Below are positions 55,560-64,000 of a stretch of DNA of 64,000 bases, piece by piece; position 1 is the first letter of the stretch; the number at the start of each line of letters is the position of its first letter. Source of the stretch: Paracoccus sp. SCSIO 75233 (GTDB lineage Bacteria; Pseudomonadota; Alphaproteobacteria; Rhodobacterales; Rhodobacteraceae); NCBI RefSeq assembly GCF_027912675.1, contig NZ_CP115757.1, positions 2,357,501 to 2,421,500 of the forward strand. Direction: 5' to 3'. A model generated the notes under the pieces. The model did not search any database. It worked only from the letters and a program-made list of their open reading frames with translations, and was not told the origin of the DNA. The translations under genes and the position numbers were made by a program.

Positions 55560-55937
55560 TTACTGATCGGGTTGCCACGCGTCGTAATCGCTGCGCTCCG
55601 CCGGATCGGCACGGTAGAGCGAGGATTTCGGCCGATAGGCCTGCGGCGTGCCGGTCATGTTCATCTGATGCGGCAGTTCCCATTCACGCCGCGGCAGCGG
55701 GTCATCGGTCGGCGGGGATTTATAGGTGTGATGCAACCAGCCATGCCATTCGACGGGCACCCGGCTCGCCTCCGACTCGCCGTGGTAAATCACCCAGCGA
55801 CGTTTACCGCCATTCGACTGATAATAGATATTGCCCTGATCGTCCTCGCCAACCTTTTCACCGTAAAGCGCGGTCCAGACCTGAGTGTTCAGGGTCTGTC
55901 CTCTCCACCAGGTCAGAATACGGTCAACGATCCACAT
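55560..55937 (-). CDS. Complex I accessory subunit, NDUFA12 (17.2 kDa) family
   Basis: A 125-residue homologue of the mitochondrial complex I subunit NDUFA12. The family blocks are [39 protein letters not shown] and PPTDDPLP. In Paracoccus this subunit is known to be part of complex I, on the peripheral arm. It is encoded away from the nuo operon here. GGAG precedes the ATG. Confidence 0.95.
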   Translation of the reverse strand: MWIVDRILTWWRGQTLNTQVWTALYGEKVGEDDQGNIYYQSNGGKRRWVIYHGESEASRVPVEWHGWLHHTYKSPPTDDPLPRREWELPHQMNMTGTPQAYRPKSSLYRADPAERSDYDAWQPDQ

Positions 55938-56045
55938 GGGGCGCTCCTTTGCGGTTCATGCCATGTCTATGCCGCAAAGCGTGGTCAGGGTCCAGTCCGA
56001 TGGAACCCGAGAAAATGTGATACGTTGTGGAGGCAGGAGTGTCGC

Positions 56046-56462
56046 ATGGGCTATCATCTTGGCAGGCTGATTGACCACATCCACCTTCATGTGGCGGATT
56101 ATGAGCGTTCGCGCGAGTTTTATCGCGCGGTCCTCGACGCGCTCGGTCGGGAGGATTGCCGCCTGAACGGTCGCGACTGGATGGAGTGCGACGAATTGTT
56201 CATCGAGGAAGCGGCCCCCGGCGAAGCATGCAGCCATGTTCACCTGTGTTTTCAGGCCAGAAGCCGCGAGGTCGTTCAGCGCTTTCACGCCGCAGCTTTG
56301 GCGAATGGCGGGCGCGATAACGGCGCACCGGGGCTGCGCGATTACCACCCGGGCTATTACGCCGCTTTCGTGCTCGACCCCGATGGAAATAATATCGAGG
56401 CGAAATGCGATGAGCGGGTTCTTTCCCGCTCCGCCAATAGTGTGGAGATCGGGACCGACTAG
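56046..56462 (+). CDS. VOC-family (glyoxalase/dioxygenase-like) protein
   Basis: A 138-residue protein with two beta-alpha-beta-beta-beta modules. Metal-ligand candidates are His in [20 protein letters not shown], His in [10 protein letters not shown] and Glu in [18 protein letters not shown] lies 8 bases before ATG 56046. Substrate unknown; members include glyoxalase-like enzymes and resistance proteins. The stop overlaps that of aroA by 4 bp (CTAG). Confidence 0.88.
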   Translation: MGYHLGRLIDHIHLHVADYERSREFYRAVLDALGREDCRLNGRDWMECDELFIEEAAPGEACSHVHLCFQARSREVVQRFHAAALANGGRDNGAPGLRDYHPGYYAAFVLDPDGNNIEAKCDERVLSRSANSVEIGTD

Positions 56463-57790
56463 CCCAGATCGGCCCCAAGCCTGCGCATCAGCGGCACGAA
56501 ATCGGGGAAGGATGTCGCGATTGCGGTGCCGTCATCGACGCGGATTTCCGCATCCGCCGCCAGCCCGGCTATCAGGAACGACATGGCAATCCGGTGATCC
56601 AGATGCGTCGCCACAGCCGCCCCGCCACCGGGAATGCGGCCCTTGCCATGAACGGTCATGCTGTCGCGGGTCTCGTCCACCTCGACCCCGTTTGCGCGGA
56701 GCCCCTTCGCCATTGCGTCGATCCGGTCGGATTCCTTGACCCGCAGTTCCGCCACACCGTTCATGACGGTATCACCCTCCGCCATCGCCGCGATCACGGA
56801 CAGGATCGGGAATTCGTCGATCATGCTGGCCGCGCGCTCTGCCGGGACGCTGACAGCTTTCAGGGACGAGTGCCGGACGATCAGATCCGCCACGGGTTCA
56901 CCCCCCTCCTCACGGTCATTTTCCCATGTCAGATCGGCACCCATCTCTGCCAAAGTCACATAAAGCCCGTCGCGCGTCGGATTGCGGCTGATCCCGTTCA
57001 CCCGGATATCAGATCCCGGCACGATCAGAGCCGCCGCCACAGGGAAGGCTGCCGAAGACGGATCGCGCGGCACGGCGACCGTCTGCGCGGTCAGCTCGGG
57101 CTGGCCGGTCAGGGTGATGACCCACCCCTCCTCCGTCACCTCGGTCGTGATGGTCGCGCCGAAACCCGCAAGCATCCGTTCGGAGTGATCCCGCGTCGCC
57201 TCTGCCTCGATCACCACGGTCTGGCCGGGCGCGTTCAGACCGGCGAGCAGAACCGCGGATTTGATCTGCGCCGAGGCGACAGGCGTGCGGTAGGTCACCG
57301 GGGTCGCGTCTTCCGCACCTTTAATGGTCACCGGCAGCAGTCCGCCTTCGCGCGCAACGATCTCTGCCCCGAACTGCGACAGCGGATCAGTGATGCGCCG
57401 CATGGGACGCCGGGACAGGCTTTCGTCGCCGGTAAAGGTCGCGGTGATCGGCGTCGTCGCCATCGCCCCCATGATAAGCCGCACGCCGGTGCCGGAGTTA
57501 CCGCAATCGATCACGCCTGCAGGTTCCGCAAAGCCGCCGACGCCGACACCATCCACGGTCCACTCACCCGGCCCCAGCTTTTCGACGGTCGCGCCGAATG
57601 CCTGCATCGCCTTTGCCGTGTCCAGCACGTCCTGCCCCTCCAGCAGCCCGGTGATATGGGTGCGGCCCACAGCCAGAGCGCCGAGGATCAGCGACCGGTG
57701 GCTGATGGATTTATCGCCGGGAATGATCGCCTCGCCGCTCAGCGGATTGCCGGGGCGCGAGGACATCGGGGTTGCGGGACCGTGGGACAT
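56459..57790 (-). CDS. aroA: 5-enolpyruvylshikimate-3-phosphate synthase
   Basis: EPSP synthase of the shikimate pathway, 443 residues. Substrate blocks are [43 protein letters not shown] and [19 protein letters not shown]. In the glyphosate-sensitivity region it has an Ala where sensitive class I enzymes have Gly ([13 protein letters not shown]), as in class II enzymes such as CP4. The downstream genes tauE-like and dusA follow in order on the same strand. Confidence 0.96.
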   Translation of the reverse strand: MSHGPATPMSSRPGNPLSGEAIIPGDKSISHRSLILGALAVGRTHITGLLEGQDVLDTAKAMQAFGATVEKLGPGEWTVDGVGVGGFAEPAGVIDCGNSGTGVRLIMGAMATTPITATFTGDESLSRRPMRRITDPLSQFGAEIVAREGGLLPVTIKGAEDATPVTYRTPVASAQIKSAVLLAGLNAPGQTVVIEAEATRDHSERMLAGFGATITTEVTEEGWVITLTGQPELTAQTVAVPRDPSSAAFPVAAALIVPGSDIRVNGISRNPTRDGLYVTLAEMGADLTWENDREEGGEPVADLIVRHSSLKAVSVPAERAASMIDEFPILSVIAAMAEGDTVMNGVAELRVKESDRIDAMAKGLRANGVEVDETRDSMTVHGKGRIPGGGAAVATHLDHRIAMSFLIAGLAADAEIRVDDGTAIATSFPDFVPLMRRLGADLG

Positions 57791-57798
57791 GAAACCTC

Positions 57799-58605
57799 TC
57801 AGAACAGCGATTTGCGCAGCATGTTAAGGGCGACAAGCGCGAGGAAAACGGCGAAGACCCGTTTCAGCTTCTTCGGATCAAGACTATGGGCCAGCGACGC
57901 CCCGACCGGGGCGGTCAGCAGCGTCATGGCGATAACGATCAGGAATGCAGGAATGTTGACCGCGCCAATGGTGCCGGGCGGCGCGTTCTCCGTCGGCGTG
58001 AACAGGAACAGCACGGCAGAGGGGAGCGCGATCAACCCGCCGAACCCCGCAGCCGTCGCCACGGCACGATGGATCGGGCGACCGTGCAGCGTCATGATCG
58101 GCACGCCGATTGACCCGCCGCCAATGCCCAGCAGCACGGAGAAGAACCCGGTCAGGCCGGAAAGCAGGTATTTCACCGGCCCCTGCGGCATCTGATCCGC
58201 GATCCGCCAGGTTGAGCGGCCAAAGATCATGTAGGACGCGACGATTATCACCAACACGCCAAAGATCACCTGTAATGTCTGGCTACGAAGCTGCGCCACG
58301 GTCATCACGCCGACGGCTGCACCCAATGCGATACCGGGTGCCCAATCGCGCAGAATCTGCCAGTCAACCGCACCTTTGCGGTTATGCGCGCTGACCGATC
58401 GCGCCGACGTGACGATAATCGTTGCCAGCGACGTTGCGAGGCAAATCTGCATGAGGTCGTCCGACCCGTAACCCAGCCCGCTGAACAGATAGAGCAGCGC
58501 CGGAACGAGGACGATACCACCCCCGACACCCAGCAGCCCCGCGATCAGACCGGCGAATGCACCGACAGCGGCGAGAATTAAAATCGGCAGGATCAGGGCG
58601 GTCAT
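57799..58605 (-). CDS. TauE/SafE-family sulfite/anion exporter
   Basis: A membrane protein of 268 residues with eight predicted helices. The [21 protein letters not shown] and [22 protein letters not shown] repeats, each with GxGGG, define the family. Members move sulfite, sulfoacetate or related anions, but many are uncharacterised. It overlaps dusA by 4 bp and lies 8 bp before aroA, so one transcript is likely. Confidence 0.9.
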   Translation of the reverse strand: MTALILPILILAAVGAFAGLIAGLLGVGGGIVLVPALLYLFSGLGYGSDDLMQICLATSLATIIVTSARSVSAHNRKGAVDWQILRDWAPGIALGAAVGVMTVAQLRSQTLQVIFGVLVIIVASYMIFGRSTWRIADQMPQGPVKYLLSGLTGFFSVLLGIGGGSIGVPIMTLHGRPIHRAVATAAGFGGLIALPSAVLFLFTPTENAPPGTIGAVNIPAFLIVIAMTLLTAPVGASLAHSLDPKKLKRVFAVFLALVALNMLRKSLF

Positions 58606-59612
58606 GCGGCCTCCGTGGCTTCACGCACCTGATCCAACGCGGCGTCGTAAAGCGCAAGCCCCTGTGCCGGGGTCAGGGCCTTATGCGCCCCCTCACTGAG
58701 CGTTCTGCGCCACAGCCGCGCCCCGGGTCGCCCGTGAAACAGGCCGAGCATATGGCGGGTGATCTGATGAATGCGCGCGCCATCGTCCAGCCACGCGGCA
58801 ATCAGCGGGCGCGTCGCCAGCGCCGCATCCGCCGGACCGGCGCAAGGTGGCGCTGCATTCCACAGCCGGTCCGCCGAGCCCAGAATATCCCAGGGCTGAT
58901 GATATGCGGCGCGACCGACCATCACCCCGTCCATGATCTGCAACTGCTCAGGGATATGGTCCGCTGTCAGACCGCCATTGATGGACAGGTGCAAATCGGG
59001 GAACTGCGCCTTCATCCGGTGCACCAGCGGATAATCGAGCGGCGGGATTTCGCGGTTGTCCTTCGGGCTCAGCCCCTCCAGCCATGCCTTGCGGGCATGG
59101 ATGGTGATGCGCCGGACCCCGGCATCCCGCATCCGGGCCAGAAAATCGGGCAGCACTCCTTCCGGGTTTTGCTCATCCACCCCGATGCGGCATTTCACCG
59201 TCACCTCGACCGGGCTTTCCGCAATCATCGCCCGCACGCAATCCGCAACCCGTTCCGGCGTTTTCATCAGCACGGCACCGAAGCAGCCCGACTGGACCCG
59301 GTCGGAGGGGCAGCCAACATTCAGATTGATCTCATCATATCCGAACGGTGCCGCGAGCGCCGTCGCCCGCGCGAGCTCCGCCGGGTCGGAACCGCCGATC
59401 TGAAGCGCCACCGGATGTTCCGCCACATCCTTTCGCAGCAACCTCGCGCGCGGTCCGTGAATGATGGCCGGCGCAGTCACCATTTCGGTATAAAGAAGCG
59501 CCTGCCGCGACATCACCCGATGAAAGCCGCGACAGAAGCGGTCGGTCCAATCCATCATCGGCGCGACGGATAACCGCGCGGCTCGGGTGACGCTGTCGGA
59601 CGGGTTCACCAA
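58602..59612 (-). CDS. dusA: tRNA-dihydrouridine synthase A
   Basis: FMN enzyme of 336 residues that reduces uridine 20/20a in the tRNA D-loop. The N-terminal block APMMDWTDRFCRGFHR, the catalytic Cys in NVGCPSDRVQSGCFGAVLM and IHARKAWLEGLSPKDNREIPPLDY place it in the DusA subfamily. It is the first gene of the dusA-tauE-aroA group. Confidence 0.95.
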   Translation of the reverse strand: MVNPSDSVTRAARLSVAPMMDWTDRFCRGFHRVMSRQALLYTEMVTAPAIIHGPRARLLRKDVAEHPVALQIGGSDPAELARATALAAPFGYDEINLNVGCPSDRVQSGCFGAVLMKTPERVADCVRAMIAESPVEVTVKCRIGVDEQNPEGVLPDFLARMRDAGVRRITIHARKAWLEGLSPKDNREIPPLDYPLVHRMKAQFPDLHLSINGGLTADHIPEQLQIMDGVMVGRAAYHQPWDILGSADRLWNAAPPCAGPADAALATRPLIAAWLDDGARIHQITRHMLGLFHGRPGARLWRRTLSEGAHKALTPAQGLALYDAALDQVREATEAA

Positions 59613-59716
59613 GATCGGACGCTTTCCTGTTCGAGATACCGCGCGAGATAATCCGCGCCGCGCCTCATCTACAGGGTTTTAGCATCGCAGAACAGGTCTC
59701 GCAGGGCGGGCGGTGC

Positions 59717-60319
59717 TCACCACATGGATGTGGCGGCGCGAACCGGCCATTCACGGTCATACGCCGTGCCGCCAACCTCACCATCGGTCATGCCCGCCAG
59801 AATTTCGCCCGGCGTCGGCAGGCCGTCGCTGTCGTCATCCCCCGACCAAAGGGCCGAGCGCATGACGGCGCGGGCGCATTGGAAATAGACCTCACCGATC
59901 TTCACCACGATCACCGTACGCGGCGGCTTGCCATCATGGGCGAAGCTTTGGCACAGGGCGTCGTCATCCGTGATCCGCGCGCGGCCATTGATCCGCACGA
60001 CATTCTGCGAACCCCGCACAAAGAACATCAGGCTGACACGGTCATCGCGGGCGATATTCTGCAGGCTGTCGATCCGGTTATTCCCGTGCCAGTCCGGCAT
60101 CGCCAGCGTCACCGGATCGAGCACACGCACAACCGGCCCCTCATCGCCGCGCGGGCTGGCATCGGTGCCTTCAGGACCGACCGTTGACAAAACGCAGAAC
60201 CGCGCGCGATCGATGAAGGCGCGATAAGCATCCGTCAGGCGGTCCGCGACCTTGCGCAGCGCCGCAGGGACCGGATCGCTGTAGATCTGTGCCAGCTCAT
60301 CCGTGTCCAGCCAGCGCAT
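59717..60319 (-). CDS. PPOX-class FMN flavoprotein (MSMEG_1061 type)
   Basis: A 200-residue split-barrel flavin-binding protein. Blocks RARFCVLSTVGPEGTDASPRGDEGP, MPDWHGNNRIDSLQNIARDDRVSLMFFVRG and NGRARIT are typical of the pyridoxamine-5'-phosphate-oxidase-like superfamily, MSMEG_1061 branch. It is unlikely to be PdxH, whose substrate residues are missing. It starts 3 bp after the helicase stop and is probably cotranscribed with it. Confidence 0.87.
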   Translation of the reverse strand: MRWLDTDELAQIYSDPVPAALRKVADRLTDAYRAFIDRARFCVLSTVGPEGTDASPRGDEGPVVRVLDPVTLAMPDWHGNNRIDSLQNIARDDRVSLMFFVRGSQNVVRINGRARITDDDALCQSFAHDGKPPRTVIVVKIGEVYFQCARAVMRSALWSGDDDSDGLPTPGEILAGMTDGEVGGTAYDREWPVRAATSMW

Positions 60320-60322
60320 ATC

Positions 60323-63172
60323 TTACTTCTTGTCCTTGAGCGCCGCGAGGACGGCAAACGGATTATCCGGATCAATCGGCTTGTCGGCCTTGGGCGGGCG
60401 GGCGGAGAAGTTCTTCGCCTTGTCGCCACGGTCGTTCTTGCCACGTCCGGGTTTTCCACCTTTGGGCTTACCACCCTTCGGCCTGTCGCCCTTGGGCTTG
60501 CCTGATCTTTGGTCGCCATCGGCGCGCGCGCCCTGACGGCGCGGGCCACCTTGCGCGCCACGGGGGCTGCGCGGTTTCGGTGCCCAGCGGAAGGTATAGA
60601 AAACCTCCATCTCGGGTGCGGCCTCTTCCGTTGCCTCTGCCTCGGCTGCCTCCGGGTTCGCCTCGGCCTCCGCCCGTTTCTTCTCCGCCTGTTCCGCTTC
60701 CCATTTGGCACGGGTCTCCGCCGCGAGAACCGATTCCTCCTCGGTCAGCGGATGCTCATGGTCGACGTTCTCCGCCGTTTCCTCAGCCGGGACCGGTGCC
60801 GGGTCGGGACGGGTCTTGACCCGCTCACCCTTCTCCGCCGCGTAGCCGAGGCCCTCCATCAGACCGGCGAACTGTTCCAGCGTCATGCCGGTGATGGACA
60901 GCATATCGGCATTCGCCTCGAACCCGCCGCGTGTGTCCTGCATGCGCAGCATATCGGCCAGACGTTCCAGCATGTCGATGCGGATGGCGCGATCACCCGC
61001 CGGGCGATAGCCCGACAGCGTGTAGGTCGACGCCGGAACATCCGGCAGGTTCGGGATCGTCACCAGACCCGGCGGCGGCGATTCGGGAAATTCCGCCAGC
61101 CCGTCCCAAAGGCCGGACAGAACCAGCCGCAGCCGCGTCGGCGCAGGTTTCAGAAGGGCCGGCAGGAAAATCGTGAACTGGCCAAAGCGAACGCCATGCT
61201 TGCGCAGGCTGCCGCGCGCCTCCTGATCCAGCTCGCGCACCTCGTTTGCCACGTCTTCACGGCGGATCAGGCCGAGATTTTCGACCAGCCGGAACGCAAA
61301 TCCGCGCGCCAGCCCGGTCAGCGCCTCGTCGCGCTGCATCGCCTGCAACGGCTCGAACAGGGTGGCGACCTTGCGGTCGATGAAATGCTGCAACCGGCGG
61401 GTGACCTTCTCGGCGATCTCCGCCCCGGCTTCCTCATCGACGAAAGCCTCGATCCCCGGCTTCATCGGCTCGGACCCCTTGACCAGCTTGCCGATGGCGG
61501 CGTCGCCCCACATCAGCCCGCCCTGCTCGGTGAAATCCAGCTCGGTATCCGGCGCGTTGTAAAAACGATCTGCACGCAAATGGAATTCCGGCTTCAGCGC
61601 CTCGTAAGACGCCCGGTTCAGCATCCGCGCCTCATCCGGATTCTGCGTCGCATCGGCCCGGAAACGGAACCCTTCCAGACGCCCGGCGAACTCACCCTCG
61701 ACGCTGACTTCACCCTTTTCGTTCACTTCGGCCAAAAGGGCCTCCTTCTGCTTGAGCCGGCGCATCAGCACAGAGGTGCGCCGGTCCACAAATCGTTGCG
61801 TCAGCGCGGCGTGCAGCGCGTCTGACAGGCGGTCTTCTACAGTGCGCGTCGCCTCGCGCCAATATGTTTCGTCCTTAACCCAGCCCGTGCGCTGAGCCAC
61901 ATAAGTCCAGGTTCGGATAAAGGCGAGTCGTTTTGACAACGCATCAATATCGCCCTGAGTTCTGTCAATGCGGTCAATTGCCCGTGTGAGCCAGTCAGCC
62001 GGTATCTGGCCTTCCTGCAGGAAACTGAAAATGCGCAACAAAAGACTGGTGTGTTCGGCAGGTGAGATCGAGCGGAAATCCGGTATCCGGCACACGTCCC
62101 AAAGCAGCCTGACATCCGGCGCGGTCGTCACCCGGTCCTGGATTTCAGGCAATTCGCGCAACGATTTCAGGGCCGACAGATCATCCGCCTCGCGCCCGCG
62201 CATCAGCCATTCACTTTCCGGTGACGCCTCCAGACTGCCGATCAGCCGGTCCATCGTCCCGAATTCCAGACGCGGATTGCGCCAGACCAGCCGGCTGATC
62301 GGGGCAAAACGATGGTTTTCGATGGCACCGATCAGCCCCTCATCCAGCGGCCCCGCCTCGCCGGTGACGCCGAACGTGCCCGGTTCCGTATGCCGCCCCG
62401 CCCGACCGGCGATCTGGCCCATCTCATGCGGGAAAAGCGGTCGCATCCGGCGGCCGTCGAATTTCACCGTCGAGGAAAAACCGACATGACGGATATCGAG
62501 GTTCAGCCCCATGCCAATGGCATCCGTCGCCACCAGATGATCAACCTCGCCCGACTGATACATAGCCACCTGCGCATTGCGCGTGCGCGGGCTGAGCGCG
62601 CCCATCACAACCGCCGCCCCGCCTTTCTGGCGGCGCAGCAATTCGGCGATGGCGTAAACATCATCGACCGAAAACCCGACAATGGCGGAGCGTGACGGCA
62701 TCCGGCTGATCTTTTTCGTCCCCGCCCAGCTTAGCGTCGAAAACCGGTCGCGCCGCATGAACTGAACCTTATCCACAAGCGCCGCGATGGCCTGCCGCAT
62801 CGTGTCAGAGCCAAGCAGCAGCGTCTCATGCAGCCCCCGCGACCTCAGCAGACGGTCGGTGAACACATGGCCACGCTGCGGATCGGCGCAAAGCTGGATT
62901 TCGTCGATGGCGACGAAATCAGCAACCACCTCCGGCATCGCTTCCGTCGTCGCGACCCAGTACTGGGTGCGCGGCGGCACGATCCGTTCCTCTCCGGTGA
63001 CCAGAGCCACGACCGACGGGCCACGCGCCTTGACGATCCGGTCATAAACCTCCCGCGCCAGCAGCCGCAGCGGCAGGCCGATCACACCCGTCCGGTGCGC
63101 CAGCATCCGTTCAATCGCGTAATGCGTCTTGCCTGTATTGGTCGGGCCCAGCACGGCCGTAATGCGTGACAT
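60323..63172 (-). CDS. SUV3-like DEAD-box-related RNA helicase
   Basis: A superfamily 2 helicase of 949 residues. Walker A is GPTNTGKT at 9-16, motif II is DEIQ (AIDEIQLCADPQRG), motif VI lies in QIAGRAGRHTEPG. Arrangement and the GRAGRH block match SUV3, the mitochondrial degradosome helicase. A long middle domain, a Glu/Ala-rich segment and a Lys/Arg/Gly-rich tail (about 880-935, repeats such as KGGKPKGGKPGRG) follow. It probably unwinds RNA, with the tail binding RNA. It is upstream of the PPOX gene. Confidence 0.9.
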   Translation of the reverse strand: MSRITAVLGPTNTGKTHYAIERMLAHRTGVIGLPLRLLAREVYDRIVKARGPSVVALVTGEERIVPPRTQYWVATTEAMPEVVADFVAIDEIQLCADPQRGHVFTDRLLRSRGLHETLLLGSDTMRQAIAALVDKVQFMRRDRFSTLSWAGTKKISRMPSRSAIVGFSVDDVYAIAELLRRQKGGAAVVMGALSPRTRNAQVAMYQSGEVDHLVATDAIGMGLNLDIRHVGFSSTVKFDGRRMRPLFPHEMGQIAGRAGRHTEPGTFGVTGEAGPLDEGLIGAIENHRFAPISRLVWRNPRLEFGTMDRLIGSLEASPESEWLMRGREADDLSALKSLRELPEIQDRVTTAPDVRLLWDVCRIPDFRSISPAEHTSLLLRIFSFLQEGQIPADWLTRAIDRIDRTQGDIDALSKRLAFIRTWTYVAQRTGWVKDETYWREATRTVEDRLSDALHAALTQRFVDRRTSVLMRRLKQKEALLAEVNEKGEVSVEGEFAGRLEGFRFRADATQNPDEARMLNRASYEALKPEFHLRADRFYNAPDTELDFTEQGGLMWGDAAIGKLVKGSEPMKPGIEAFVDEEAGAEIAEKVTRRLQHFIDRKVATLFEPLQAMQRDEALTGLARGFAFRLVENLGLIRREDVANEVRELDQEARGSLRKHGVRFGQFTIFLPALLKPAPTRLRLVLSGLWDGLAEFPESPPPGLVTIPNLPDVPASTYTLSGYRPAGDRAIRIDMLERLADMLRMQDTRGGFEANADMLSITGMTLEQFAGLMEGLGYAAEKGERVKTRPDPAPVPAEETAENVDHEHPLTEEESVLAAETRAKWEAEQAEKKRAEAEANPEAAEAEATEEAAPEMEVFYTFRWAPKPRSPRGAQGGPRRQGARADGDQRSGKPKGDRPKGGKPKGGKPGRGKNDRGDKAKNFSARPPKADKPIDPDNPFAVLAALKDKK

Positions 63173-63196
63173 GCTCTGCCCTTCGGTCTTGTAACG

Positions 63197-63772
63197 TCAG
63201 ATGTCGGTGCCGTTATCGACCGCGTCAAGACGCGAAGCGGCGTCAATCGCATCCTGCTGATGGGGATTGATCGTCAGGCTCATGCGCAGCGCGTCCCCCG
63301 CAGCCTCGGTGCTGTCCAACTCCTCCAGCATCATGCCGAGTTGCGTCAGCGCCAGATATTGCTTCGGCTCCAGCTCCAATGCACGGGCCAGATCGGCGCC
63401 CGCAAGACCGAAATCACCGTTCAGCCAGAACGCCATGCCGCGCAGTTGATAGCCCATTGCGTGATCCGGCGCATGGTCAATCAGCGCGCTCAGATGGCCG
63501 ATGGCGCTTGGGAAATCCCCCTCGTCCAGCGCGTTCTCGCCGCGTGTCTGGATCATGTTGAGCGCCTCGGATCCTGTATCCGACCAGGCATTCAGGATCT
63601 CCGCCTCTGCCTCGATCCAGGCGTCGCCGTCGGGTTGCGCAAGCGCATCAAACCAGACCGGATCAACCGGAAGCGCCAGCGATGGCCGCACCGGCCCCAG
63701 AACCGCGATTGCCGCGACGACAAGATGGAAAAGAGGTATGCGACGACTCATAATTATGTTGTAACCCGACAT
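63197..63772 (-). CDS. Exported TPR-repeat protein
   Basis: A 191-residue periplasmic protein. After a signal peptide (about 1-34, ending SLA-LPV), three tetratricopeptide-like repeats run through ALDEGDFPSAIGHLSALIDHAPDHAMGY, GDFGLAGADLARALELEPKQ and LALTQLGMMLEELDSTEAAGDAL. TPR proteins bind partners. ATG 63772 has AGGG 8 bases upstream; ATG 63751 has none. Divergent from the SCP2 gene. Confidence 0.82.
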   Translation of the reverse strand: MSGYNIIMSRRIPLFHLVVAAIAVLGPVRPSLALPVDPVWFDALAQPDGDAWIEAEAEILNAWSDTGSEALNMIQTRGENALDEGDFPSAIGHLSALIDHAPDHAMGYQLRGMAFWLNGDFGLAGADLARALELEPKQYLALTQLGMMLEELDSTEAAGDALRMSLTINPHQQDAIDAASRLDAVDNGTDI

Positions 63773-63809
63773 ACTGGCGCCCTGCCAGTCAACTTTGATG
63801 GAGTATGTG

Positions 63810-64000
63810 ATGAGCGAAGTGATCGACGGTGCCGTCGCCGCGCTGAACCAAAAACTGGGCAGCTTCGATGAGGGGACCGCAAAATTCGTGATCGAGGACG
63901 AGGGCTCGATCATGATGGATGCCGGCGGCGCACGCGCTGGCGACGAGGAAGCCGAAGTGACGCTGACCGCCAGCCGCGAAACCTTCGAGGGCATGCTGAA
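63810..64000 (+). CDS. SCP2 sterol-binding domain protein, 5' part
   Basis: The first 63 codons of a gene cut by the window edge. The protein opens MSEVIDGAVAALNQKLGSF, then FVIEDEGSIMMDA and AEVTLTASRETFEGML, which is the N half of the SCP2 lipid-binding fold. Such small stand-alone proteins bind fatty acyl chains. GGAG lies 5 bases before ATG 63810. Confidence 0.85.
   Translation, partial: MSEVIDGAVAALNQKLGSFDEGTAKFVIEDEGSIMMDAGGARAGDEEAEVTLTASRETFEGML

Overview
The window is a dense, GC-rich, housekeeping-dominated chromosomal segment of an alphaproteobacterium, most likely Paracoccus (Rhodobacteraceae). The strongest clues are a cytochrome c550 gene (cycA) directly upstream of an aa3 oxidase subunit I gene (ctaD), both very close to what I remember of the Paracoccus denitrificans proteins. 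An NDUFA12-type complex I subunit, a SUV3-like helicase and several DUF families common in Rhodobacteraceae (DUF2244, DUF1467, DUF2155) agree with this. I saw no prophage, CRISPR array or intact insertion sequence.

Layout. 1-7.3 kb: an SMR guanidinium exporter (sugE) behind what reads as a two-hairpin guanidine-II riboswitch, rplM-rpsI, a thioesterase and a crotonase, a repeat-rich gap, a rhomboid-like protein without its catalytic residues, trpS, and a lone heparinase II/III-like gene of lower GC. 7.4-12.0 kb: a four-gene polyamine-type ABC importer on the minus strand. 12.2-16.6 kb: tRNA-Leu(GAG), lipB, cycA, ctaD, DUF2244 and a cytochrome b561. 16.7-27.2 kb: yqeY, carA, a family 2 glycosyltransferase, glnE, bpt and ilvI-ilvH. 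27.3-41.4 kb: membrane and envelope genes (DUF2254, M48 lipoprotein, EI24, DUF1467, CPBP, GH25 lipoprotein, ClC, LolD-LolC), a response regulator, aspS and a D-lactate-dehydrogenase-like oxidase.

41.4-48.3 kb: a 463-bp control region, then radA, cvpA, purF, zapA with a coiled-coil partner, and a BCCT transporter. 48.4-54.5 kb: hisB-hisH, hisA, a small membrane protein, hisF-hisE, then accB-accC. 54.4-64 kb: aat, DUF2155, NDUFA12, a VOC protein, aroA, TauE/SafE, dusA, a PPOX flavoprotein, a SUV3-like helicase, a TPR protein and the 5' end of an SCP2 gene.

The genes mainly support translation, amino-acid, purine, fatty-acid and lipoate synthesis, and aerobic respiration. The least expected signals are non-coding. 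They are the sugE riboswitch; two arrays of the hexamer GTGTAC repeated exactly every 11 bp about 38 kb apart (3614-3663 and 41455-41493, opposite orientations), the second next to a CRP-like palindrome; and a cluster of GCGTTTCAACGC palindromes at 3469-3592.
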